Assembly (NCBI GenBank): GCA_004352715.1
Contig: SCFE01000026.1
Coordinates: forward strand, 1,001,861-1,065,860
Direction of reading: 5' to 3'
Origin: Hofstenia miamia
Taxonomy: Eukaryota; Xenacoelomorpha; Acoela
Length of the DNA stretch: 64,000 nt
Shown here: piece after piece, positions 44,793-55,429 of the stretch
Numbering within the stretch: position 1 is the first letter of the stretch
How the letters are laid out: the number at the start of each line of letters is the position of its first letter
Position numbers and translations under genes: made by a program
The notes under the pieces: model-generated
What the model saw: only the letters and a program-made list of their open reading frames with translations
What the model was told of the DNA's origin: nothing
Database searches by the model: none

Positions 44793-46985
44793 TTGGAAAA
44801 TGCAAATCATAATAACGTAATGACACGTACTACAAAATCGGATAATTCTATCAATGCATCATGTTCTACGCAAACGTTTGATTCTCCTTCTGAACATCGT
44901 TATGTCTCTTTCAAAAATCCCGCAAATAAGTCTGCTAGAAATAAATCTAATGAAGCACGAAATTCTACTCTCCCGCGAAGACAACTGAAATCTATTAAAC
45001 CTGGCACATAATTGCTAATCATTGGAAGTATCATTCTACATCTTTTACATAATCAAACCACTTCAATCCATTCTTATCCTGGTCACAACTCTAGGCTTCT
45101 TGCTGAAAAGATACACAAAATTCGAAAGTTCACGTCAATTCTGTTATCCTCAATACTGGTCTAATTGATGCCATACATTCCACAGATGTTCAAAACTTCA
45201 AATCCAATATCAATCATCTAGTTGAACTGATTCGTCTCAAATTCTCACCACGCTTCATCTACTTCTTGCAAAATCCGAGACTAATTGGACCAAGTACGAA
45301 AGATCAAAGAAAGTAATTAAGCAATTAAGAACACAAAATTTAACTAAAGCTTGGCAAAAATCTTTAATCAATAAAATTCTACTCGAAAAAAAATGACGAT
45401 ACGTCCATAAATTTATTGGAAAGTATAAGATCTTTCATCCGAAATAAATGTATTAATCATCAATAATACGACCATAACAGACAAAACTCAAATACTAAAT
45501 CATTTGAATTGAGCATTCAAAGAACTTGGAGGTTTCAATTTCCCTACTTATAAAAAACAAAATTCTGGTAATCCCAAGCAATCAAAACAATTTTCCTTTA
45601 GACTTGCTACAATTTATGAATTGAAAAACATTGTTAAGAAACTTGATACCAACAAATCAACCGCTTCTTACTGTCTCCCATTTTTTATTAGTAAACGTTT
45701 TTTAATATTTTTGGAAAAAAATTACTAACAGTATTTAATCAATGCATTATTGATTGTGTATTTCCAGTTATACTAAAAAATCAAATATCACTCCTATATA
45801 TAAAAAGGTGACAACTTAAACGCAAAAAATTATAGACCCATTTTTATTACGCATCGTTTCAAAAAAACTTTTTTGAAAAACTATTGTATGTTTAAATAAA
45901 TGCATTTTTAAAATCTGAAAACATTCTATCGCATAAACAATTTGGGTTTCGCAATGGCCATAGCACCCAAGATGCAATTCAAATAAAATCTAATGTGTAG
46001 TATTACTAGGTTTAAGTAAGGCATTCAATTCCATAAATTTCGATTTTTTGCACAATAAGCTTGTAAATTTAAATTTTGATGATAACTCAATTAATTTAAT
46101 CATGAACTTCCTAGAAAACAGACAACAGCGTGTAATGCTAAACAGGAAAACCCGTGGGGTGCCCCAAGGTACTGTCCTTGGCCCTATTTTATTTGCAATT
46201 TTTGTAAATCATAAAATTATACATGTTAAAACAAAGCGACATTTACCAATATGCCACCGACACATGCCTAATAAGTACCGTAAAAATGCTTTTGATGCTA
46301 CAAAAAACCTCCAAACAGATGGAGAAAAATTATACAATTATTTTACACATAATCAACTAAAACTAAATATTTAAAAAATTAATAGTTTTTTCACCGAAAG
46401 CACAAAGAAATCTAATAAGTGACATAGAACTAAAGATAAATAATGAGTTAATAAAGCAAAGTGAATCAGTCAGCTATTTAGAAGTAAAGATAGATAATGA
46501 ATTAAAATTTGAAAAATTTCTACTTAATAAGATTAAAAAAATGACTGCTGGCATTAGATATCATTTACGCAAAGAAATATCAACCGATTATCATAAACAA
46601 CTGATATATGCTTTATGTTTTTCTCATTTTTAAACAGTTCATTTCTTTTAACTAACCTAAATTCGAAACATTGCGCACTTCTATCAAAGACATTAAATTG
46701 GTCTTTAAAAACTCTAAACTTTGCACAAAAGCATGACGAAACATCAGTATAACATAATAAAGATAAAATATTATCTCCGTTTTACCAAATTTATCTGCAT
46801 ATGCTATCTATCTTATTTAAATTCAAATCTCTACAAACATCTCTCCTTTTCCTTAATGACTATATTAGTTTAGATAAAAATTATAATGGCTTTCATCACA
46901 TATCAATTAAATTGTGGAATAATTTAGATTATGAAACGCGAATATAAATAAACTATAATAGTTTAGAAAAAATTGAAAAACTTTC
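44793..46985 (+). pseudogene. LINE relic of the same ORF1 family (ORF1 + reverse transcriptase)
   Basis: After an N-terminal frame (44793-45011), a decayed ORF1 shows IHSYPGHNSRLLAEKI and then LNTGLIDAIHSTDVQNF, matching the NTGLI-A segment of the ORF1 at 32736. ORF2 follows without a readable endonuclease: KKLDTNKSTASYCLP, NYRPIFITHRF, NFLENRQQRVML and GVPQGTVLGPILFAIFVN (46048-46374 frame), then C-terminal scraps such as IKLWNNLDYE near 46920. Many stops are present. Confidence 0.85.
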
Positions 46986-47823
46986 TTCTAAAAAAACCTG
47001 TTCAAACAAGACAAGCTAGCGATTTGTGAATAAAATAGTTTTCTTGATACTCGAATGTTACAAAAGTCAGTGTTATACTGGTCGGATTGCTTGTCATTGC
47101 TAGAAGGGTCGGGTTGGAAGATGAGCCAAGAAGTGACCCGTTTCCCACCCTGTTTTGGTGTGGGGATCCCCACTCCAAATGTTACCATGCAATTTGGTAA
47201 TTTCAAAAAATCAACCTGATCTGCTTTTATACTGCATATGCATACACTAAGATAAGTGCATTCAAGCGAATGTGAAAATGTACCTGCAATATTCTCCAAT
47301 TGCAAGATATTGTGTAGGCCAGGATCTTGCTGACTTTAAGAGATTCAGTATGCGTGCATAGTGAAATATAATTTAAAAACCAATAATGCATTTCATAGCA
47401 GTAATTGTTTTAAGTGAGTTAGTAATTGAAAATTGTATTACAAATTTTTAGTACTATGTGCAGAGAGTTTCATACATCGTATTTGTAAAGGCATCGAAAT
47501 AACTACACTCTAATACTACTATATTTGGAAAAGAAGTATTTGCTTTTTTTAATATTTTATTTGTTTTTTCCACTTGTTTCTGATCAGTTCATAGTTGCTA
47601 TGGAAAGTTTTTATTCCTTTTGCTACAACTGCTGAGCCTTTGCTATGGATCACATCTTTAGCAATGAATTTGCTGTTGATCAGGTCGTGATTTTCAATGA
47701 AATTAATAATTCTTTTCGAAAACTTTCAACACGAGAATGTAATTTCCTTCGAGTACCATTGAAATTGTAGTTGAGCTTTTGCGAATTGTTCATCAAGGAA
47801 TATCGGACTTATGTCTCCTAAGG
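46986..47823. other. AT-rich spacer
   Basis: No gene is recognised; a GC-richer patch at 47080-47190 is unassigned. Confidence 0.4.
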
Positions 47824-47960
47824 CCACGGTTAGACTATGTGATTGATCACGCGTGATCTGTCACATTTTGATAAAATCGCACGTCTAACAACCGAGATAA
47901 TTAGCGATGTGACGTGTTTAAGTAATTTTTCTTGCTACCAATCACGTAGTCTAACCGTAG
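47824..47960. mobile_element. Short MITE, ~22-bp inverted repeats
   Basis: CCACGGTTAGACTATGTGAT at the left is matched by inverted ATCACGTAGTCTAACCGTAG at the right, enclosing about 95 bp with further GATCACGCGTGATC symmetry. Target duplication is uncertain. Confidence 0.8.
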
Positions 47961-48109
47961 TCTAAAGAACATACTTTTGAGATTATAAATAATCTAGTAC
48001 TAATTTTCCATTGTCACAATTTGAGGCATTACTTAAACCTGTGTTTACGCACATTGTTTTAGTATGAATTTTTTGTTATGACTTTGCAAGTTGTAGTAAA
48101 TCAGACGTA

Positions 48110-48815
48110 ATGTTACAAAAGTGTTCGTACCCAAATTCAATAGACAGAAGAGTAGAAGTAAGTGATAAGTGTAGGCTATGTAAGAAAGAGGCGGAGACAA
48201 TAGATCATCTGATAGCAGGGTGTGAGAAGTTGGCACAGAATGAGTATAAGTTCAGGCATACAAGGTGGGAAGAATGGTACACTGGAGTTTGAGCAGGCAG
48301 CATGGTTTAGAAGCAGGAGACAAGTGGTATGAGCACAAGCCACAGGGCGTCATAGAAAATGAGAAGGTTAAGATACTGTGGGACTTCAACATACAGACGA
48401 GCAAAGTGATAGAAGCACGCAGGCCAGACATAGTAGTGGTAGAAAAAGAGAAAAAATTAGGAACAGTGATAGACATAGCAGTACCAAAGGACAGGAATGT
48501 AGAAAGCAAGGAGAAAGAGAAGATAGACATGTACAGAGAGTTAGCTGAGGAAATATAAAGGCTGTGGAAGTTAAAGAAGTTTGAAGTAGTTCCAGTAGTT
48601 GTAGGAGCACTAGGAGCAGTGAGTAAGAAACATAAGAGATACTTGGAGGAGCTGGGAGTACCAAAGTGGGGAGGAGCAGTAGCACAGAAGGCAGCATTGT
48701 TAGGAACAGCTAGACTACTGAGGAAAGCTCTCAGACTCCCTGGGAACTGGTGAGTTCCCCGAGCTGAGAGGGATACCAGCATGAAGCTGTGAGAAGTAAG
48801 AATAATAATAATAAT
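48110..48815 (+). pseudogene. 3' end of a retrotransposon with restriction-like endonuclease
   Basis: A 5'-truncated relic. The first frame has a zinc knuckle CRLCKKEAETIDHLIAGC. The second has HWSLSRQHGLEAGDKWYEHK, then RRPDIVVVEK...VIDIAVPKDRN, the R-PD-D arrangement of the PD-(D/E)xK endonuclease of R2/R4/NeSL-type elements, and after a stop VVGALGAVSKKHKRYLEELG. It ends with AGAATAATAATAATAATAAC. A TAA tail fits R4/Dong-like elements that insert in TAA repeats; that assignment is inference. Confidence 0.82.
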
Positions 48816-48919
48816 AACCCTTATTATTGAAAATACAACGAAGGACTGTAGATTTAAGCATACGTATCATTGTTATTAAGAATTACTTTACAAGAAATAG
48901 CTAGAAACATGTTGAAGGA

Positions 48920-49550
48920 AAATGGGAAGCAAAATTCAGGACACCTGTTAGCCGACCAATGTTCAATCTTGTAACAAAATTTGAAGTAACTGGAAGTGTG
49001 TCAACTGCTCCTAACCAAGATCGTAAAAAACAGTTCCTTCAAATGAAAACAATGATAAATTGCGAACTGCATTTCCTCAGAAATCTTTCTGTCAAGAATA
49101 GAAAGAGCTAAACATTTCTTGATGCTTTCTCCACATATCTTGCATGATTTTGGTGAGTTTCCAAATTTCACTTATTTTCACTTTTGATAGGCTAGAACAC
49201 ATGCTCACTATGCCAAGAATTTTTGACAGCATGATGAAGCATTTCCTGAACGTTGGATAGCATGCTGAGGATCAAATCACCAAACCTGATACCACCTTAT
49301 TTTTTTAGATTGGAAGCTCTAAAAACACACCTTATACTAATGCAGTTGATCAGCTAAAGACAAATACTTCTTAAAAAGCTTGCTAGAAAATGGCGAATTG
49401 ATTTTATAGGTTGTCGTGAATGTATTGCAGCTGAATGTAAACATTTATTGAACATTTGTAAACATTAATGCACCTATTATATTTGTTGTTTCTAATATAT
49501 ATTTTTTATTAATATTTGAGGTTTGGTTACTTTTGGAACACACTGTATAT
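48920..49550 (+). pseudogene. Decayed mariner-type transposase
   Basis: The helix-turn-helix start WEAKFRTPVSRPMFNLVTKF followed by EVTGSVSTAP is the DNA-binding region seen in DUF4817-like mariner relatives. Later scraps include ARTHAHYAKNF, FPERWI and SPNLIPPYFF, the worn HYAR..V..FL and SPDLTPLDFF catalytic segments. TTTTGGAACACACTGTAT at about 49540 may be the right terminal repeat. Confidence 0.72.
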
Positions 49551-49849
49551 GCTTACGTACATAAAATATATGAGCAAAAACAAACCTCAGAAGGGCATTC
49601 ATATAAAGTCTTTTCATTTCACTGGACCCTTCTAAAAATTTATTAATTCAATTTTTGAAATGATTTCCTAAAATGTTGTATATCATACAGAAATATTATT
49701 CTGCAGTTTGTAGGACTCTTACTGTGTATGAACTGAATAACGATTAGTATACAATGTACTAACTAGAAATTTTAAGGGCAGAATTTTAAATTATGTGAAA
49801 ATACTAATAACAGGATTTAGCGTTCTCTATTGCGGAACAATTTTCGAAT

Positions 49850-50088
49850 ATATATATATATATATATATTGGTATTGTGGCGACTGGTACCTAGATCTTG
49901 GTATTGGCCAGTCCGCTGTTTTCATATTTACTGTAATTGTTAGTGCAACCAGCTATTTGTAAATATTATAAGATACATTGTATGTAAGCGGCGCACACGC
50001 TGGTAATTTGAGAATTGCTTAGCACTGTTCTGCTGTAATTGCACTTCCGTACACCCTGCTGATGCTACAACATATATATATATATATT
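49850..50088. repeat. Two TA microsatellites around a GC-richer segment
   Basis: (TA)n tracts at 49850-49869 and 50072-50087 bracket about 200 bp of more balanced composition (CTGGTACCTAGATCTTGG). Such a segment between TA tracts could be an element inserted in TA-rich DNA; no inverted ends are seen. Confidence 0.5.
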
Positions 50089-50179
50089 TCGAGATTTTTC
50101 ATATTTGAAATTAAATTAAATTTTAAACACACATATAGATAGTCCATCTTCGTCAGTAAAATGGGTAATATTTTAAAAA

Positions 50180-51840
50180 ATTAAGTTTATTGTTAATAAT
50201 CAATGAAACTAAAACAGAATTTGTAATTTCAGGGCTACATATGGAAATAGAAATGGAATCGAAATGGACATCATTCTACAGAATGGAATTTAGTAGACAT
50301 TTTTGGAAATGCAATTTCAAAAAAGTCATTCCCAGAACTGTTGAAAATGTTTCAAAAACACCCTTAATGTATTTCCAATAAAAATAAACTTTTTTTAAGA
50401 AAATGTCACAGACTGCATTAAGATAACGAAAATTACTCTGAATGATGTCACTCAAAGTGAATACAAAAACAAAATTTGGTTAATCTAAAATGACATTGGT
50501 TAAAAATACACTGGTACAGCGAAGGCAATTCTAGCTTCGATAGGTAAATATGGAAAATGGCTTAATTCATTTCGGATATTTTAAAGAGCTGTTGATGACA
50601 TCTAACATTTGTTACTAATCCTGCTTCCAACTCTGTAAGTGTATATATAATTTTTTTTTGTTTAATGACACTGCAATAATCGACAGAAAGTTTGCAATGC
50701 ATTTCAGTTTACTGCATAAATTTTTCAAAATATTGCCATGCATATTAAATTTTAAACATGACTGAAACTAAAATATAATTACTAGATATGAAGTTGAAAT
50801 AAAATAGGCTGAGGCCTGGATCAGAAGCAGTTTCAACCAAACCTTAGCAGTTTCAACCAAACCAATTATTGCATGTGTCTAAACTGACATGTAATTTCTG
50901 TTCAAATTATAGTCAATTTGATGAACCACTAGTGGGGTTCTAGGGAACAACTCAGTCCAATGGGATTCAATGGTATCAGTCTCATGAAACTGGGACTGTC
51001 ATGGGGTAAGTACTAAAAATGAAGAATCTGAAACAACAAATTTCAGAATGCTGTTATTAATATTTGCAATGTTGATCGACCTAAAAGTTATAATGGGTAC
51101 AAATAGGACATCGAATCAGAAAACTTCATGGGATTAGAATGGGTCCAAATGCAATAGTCGACTGAAACCAGTAAAGTTCTTCTCTCGCATAACCCTACTC
51201 ACTAGCTCTAATAGCTATGGACGGGAGATGTGTATATTAAAAATATTTGTGGAAATGGAATGGAAATAGAAGAGAATTCCACTTCCATATGCAAGCCTGT
51301 GTATTTTACATCCCAATAAAAGTAATTAGGAGATGTTTCAGCTGTTACTTTGCAAATATATAATATTTATGTTCCTATTGCAGACCCTTTCAAATATCTG
51401 ATAGTAACTATTGACTCAAAGTTAAATTAGGCAGATACCCCCTTTTGTGATAATCTTCCATGATTTAATTGTGAATCACCTAAATTTAGCATTAAATATC
51501 TCAGCGGAAAATTGATCGAGAACTAAGCATTACATTTCTAGGTCAGTTCTTATTCGAAAACCATTCATCGTATTGAATATCTTGCTAACATTCTCCAAGC
51601 TAATCAAAAACATACCTCCATATTATTATACGATTAAAATGACTGGATTTACACTTAAACAGAATTCAAGATTAAACATTTTACATGTGCTAAGTATAAG
51701 GAAAAAGTTTTAAAGAAATCCTTTATTAATGTCGAATCTGAGTTCACTACCTATAGAAATTGAAAACTTAAATATTTTAAAACGCATTTAAAAATTTTCC
51801 TTAGGAAAAATATATTTTTGGATACTGGCAATTAAAATAG
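50180..51840 (+). pseudogene. LINE C-terminal scraps
   Basis: LLIINETKTEFVISG at about 50185 is the post-YADD LN-x-KTEF motif, and DPFKYLIVTIDSKLN at about 51385 is the following block. More than 1 kb of unrelated sequence lies between them, so the relic was interrupted. Basic C-terminal traces continue to about 51840. Confidence 0.65.
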
Positions 51841-53207
51841 TATTATAGTAATTATCCAGATCCTGGAATATTTTTTTTGTAATTTGTGAGTTGTATATGT
51901 GTGTTGAGTGAATTTAGTGAAACCATTCAAATAAATTATGAGTAATTTAATTGAAAACATTAATCCAAATAAACAATTTCTTATCATATCTCATCATATT
52001 AATAAACGAATAATTAACAAATTTCATGATAAGCTTTATTATGTCTACATCAAACTCAGGAGTGAAGAATATTTTGCTTAAGAAATACAGCTTGTCAAAA
52101 TATTGTTTCTTTTTCAATATGATCTCTTTCTCAAAATATAAAAGGACACATATGTTTCCTTAATGGAAAAAAAGTAAAGAAAATAGATCTCACCTACAAT
52201 AGAACAGTAAAAAAAAATCGGATGAACAAATTTGTGTGTGAACAAAATTGAAGAAAACCGTATTCAATCATCTATGTCAGATCAATTAAGGACTTGGAAG
52301 ATGAAATATACTTATAGCTTCAACATATAATTTTCAAACTAAGTATCATGGAATATATCTATATTGAACTAATGGAACAAAGTACAATAAAACAGATTAA
52401 CATAAATGAAAATTGCATCTATCCAAGATTAGCATTGAGAACTTGATTATTGTAAGGTTACATATAGATTTCCTTCCATTTTTTTTTAGTGTTTTAATGA
52501 TAAACATGCAAAGAAATCTAATCTTTCTAAGCTCTTTTTATGTATGTTATATATCTATATTTAAATTTATCTATAAACTCAAAATTGTTACAAATTTGAT
52601 AGTTGAAAACTTCAAAAGTGATCACAGTTTTCTAGATGAGAATACGTCAAGAGAATGAAACTAACTCAAGGATTTGTATTTTTTTTGAAAAAGTGGCAAT
52701 CTTATCCAATCTTGTCCCACACGTAATTGACGCATGTCCAGCTGTTAAATACGATAAATATATTTCTGTGATTAGTAAATCTACGTGTATTTAACTGAAC
52801 ATGTCCGGTGTTCGGGTTGCGCAAGACAATCTTTTATATTATTAATGATTGCAAAGGCTTAGTTTGATGCCTTTGTAACATTGACCATTAACAATTGCTA
52901 ATAAAAGAAGTCTACTGTACAAAGATACTGATGATTCATTGATCAATAAGTCAATTTTTAAAGATGGGCCATATGCGTGAAGTGTCAAATACTATTCTGC
53001 TCCAAGGCATCTTGCCCATAACCAACATTAGAAAATAAATGTTGACCTTAGCCGATAGTTGGCGGTAAAGGTTTAGCTGTAGCCTGTCATTAACCGTGAT
53101 TTTTTTGTTGTAGTCGCCGCTTTGTACTACTGCTAAATGAAATACTGCAATTTTGAATGTAATGATTAAAACATGCTCATAGTTTGAACAATTAAACAAA
53201 ATGGTCC
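51841..53207. other. AT-rich spacer
   Basis: No gene or element is recognised. The ORFs at 52413-52658 and 52951-53199 show no domain. Confidence 0.45.
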
Positions 53208-53424
53208 AAGCGAAAAGGTTTTAAAAACAAAAATACAAAAAAGCATGGAAATAAATTTTTCATCATAATTTTGTTATTTATTATTATTTATACCGCGCCT
53301 TTCACAAAGCGCTAANAAGCGAAAAGGTTTTAAAAACAAAAATACAAAAAAGCATGGAAATAAATTTTTCATCATAATTTTGTTATTTATTATTATTAAT
53401 ACCGCGCCTTTCACAAAGCGCTAA
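53208..53424 (-). repeat. 108-bp duplicate around a single N; end of a dispersed repeat
   Basis: 53208-53315 and 53317-53424 are nearly identical on either side of the N at 53316, as expected of unmerged contig ends. On the minus strand the unit reads TTAGCGCTTTGTGAAAGGCG then a TAAATAATAATAAATAAC tail, a form typical of the 3' end of retroposed repeats; the body may extend to about 53720. Confidence 0.75.
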
Positions 53425-53720
53425 AAAAAATTAACAAAAAAATCTCCTTAGCCTCTTCTTAAACTCCTTGTGCGATGTTATTTATTTTAAATCATGGGGC
53501 AGTCACTTCATTCCACAGCATCCCTTAACAGTGATTAGACACGGCGTAACAAGCTAGGTGGAGGATGTTACATTAGGAATTATACGTACCATATTGGTCA
53601 GTTTATCGCAGAACCTAGGCTGTAGGTAGTAAGAGATGAGCACGAGGAGGCTACATTGGGACACCCTGAAGTTCTCGTAAGAATGATGGCTATTTGCCAC
53701 ATGGGAATGAGTCGATTCTA

Positions 53721-54570
53721 TTGGACGCCATATAGTGATGAAATATTTTGGACAGCGTTAAATTGAGCAAATAAATTTTTTGACGAAATTTTTATTTTTT
53801 ATTTCTAGGATTTGGGCAAACGGATATATTTGATGATAAAAAATGTTTTGACAAAATTAAATTGAACACAATAATTTTCAGACAAATATTACTTTTGAAT
53901 TCTAGGAATTTAGGCAAACTGATGTATTTATGACAAGTTCTTGTTATGCCATTTTTATTGTAACAATTTTTTAATCATACAACATGATGGTTTAAGGAAA
54001 AGTAAAACATAGAACCATTCCATGCATTTCCATTACTTAGGCTAATGTATTCACGTTAAAAGTGTATGCAAAAATTACATTAAGTTATTCAAATACAAAG
54101 AAGAAATAAATTCGCAAAACTTAATACCAAAATCTGATATAAAAACATGGGAATGTGATGAAAAATTTAATGATATAAACTTGATGTATATGATAAAACG
54201 CAAGGTAGTTTCTAGAAAAAATTATACATGTGATATTATTTATACATATACATGTTGTATATATGGTGTTTTTATATTCACTTTATATAGTTGTAGACTT
54301 TACACATCTGCTTAAAGAAAATATAAAATGCAGAAATAAAATGATAATGGTTTAAGTATGCTCTTCTTTAATTTTTCATAAACGAATTTCATCTACAGTT
54401 CAATGAACATTGATTATATTCATCATAACTTCATTTTTGGATACGAATGAGCCAAAAAAATACGCAATGTGTATTTCTGTACATTATGAATTTCACTTAA
54501 TGGCTTCTAAAGTAATGGTTAATGAAATGGCGTTCGCAATCAAAAACACATGACAGTTAAAAATTGCAAC
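53721..54570. other. AT-rich spacer
   Basis: No gene or element is recognised. Confidence 0.5.
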
Positions 54571-55375
54571 AAAAATGAACAACAAAAATAACGTTTTTAT
54601 TTAAAATGAAATATATAAAAGGTAACAATTTAAGAAAATACTTTTTAAAAATATACAATAAAAATATTATTAGTTAGAATAAAATATACAAATAAATATA
54701 ATCTAAACAAGTGATGTAAAAATTTACAACAAAAAACGTTTATATTTACAATAAAATATATCAATGATTACAATTTAAACTAATGATGTTAAAAAATTTT
54801 AACAAAAACCGTCTTATTTACAAATGAAGTATATAAATATTATTACAATATAGCCAAATAATTTTTAAAATTTACAACAAAAAACTTCGTATTTGCGATA
54901 AAATATATAAATGATTACAATTTAAACTTATGATGTTAAAAATTTACATAAAAAAAGTTTTTATTTATAATAAAGTATATAAACAACTGCAATTGAAATA
55001 AATGATGTCAAAGTTTACAACAAAAAACGTTTTTTTAAGATAAAATATATAAATGATTTCAATTTAAAATAACGATGTTAAAAATGTACATAAAAACATT
55101 TTCATTTACAATGACATATATAAATTATTACAATTTAACCAAATGATACCAAAAATTTTCAACAAAAACGCTTGTTTACTATGAAGCACACAAGTGATTA
55201 GAATTTAAGCAAATGATGAAAAAATTAAAAAAACATTTTTATTTGCAATGAAATATATTGACGATAAAATTTAAACAAATCCTTTAAAATGGGAGACAGA
55301 AAACGTTTTTATTTACGATGAAGCACAAAACAATAACATTTAAGCAAATGCTGTAAAAATTTGTCTTCAAAAATT
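54571..55375. repeat. Degenerate ~72-bp tandem array
   Basis: About ten diverged copies of a unit with ACAACAAAAAACGTTTTTAT, then a polypurine-rich AAATATATAAATGATTACAA segment, at spacings of 67-74 bp. It directly precedes the 40-bp array. Confidence 0.8.
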
Positions 55376-55429
55376 AAAATATATTTCCTTTTTTTTAAAA
55401 ATATATTTAAAAAATTTAGAATACTATCG

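Noticed and set aside
48252-48782. 176-codon minus-strand ORF rich in Leu/Ser
   Set aside because: Antisense shadow of the restriction-like-endonuclease retrotransposon frame.
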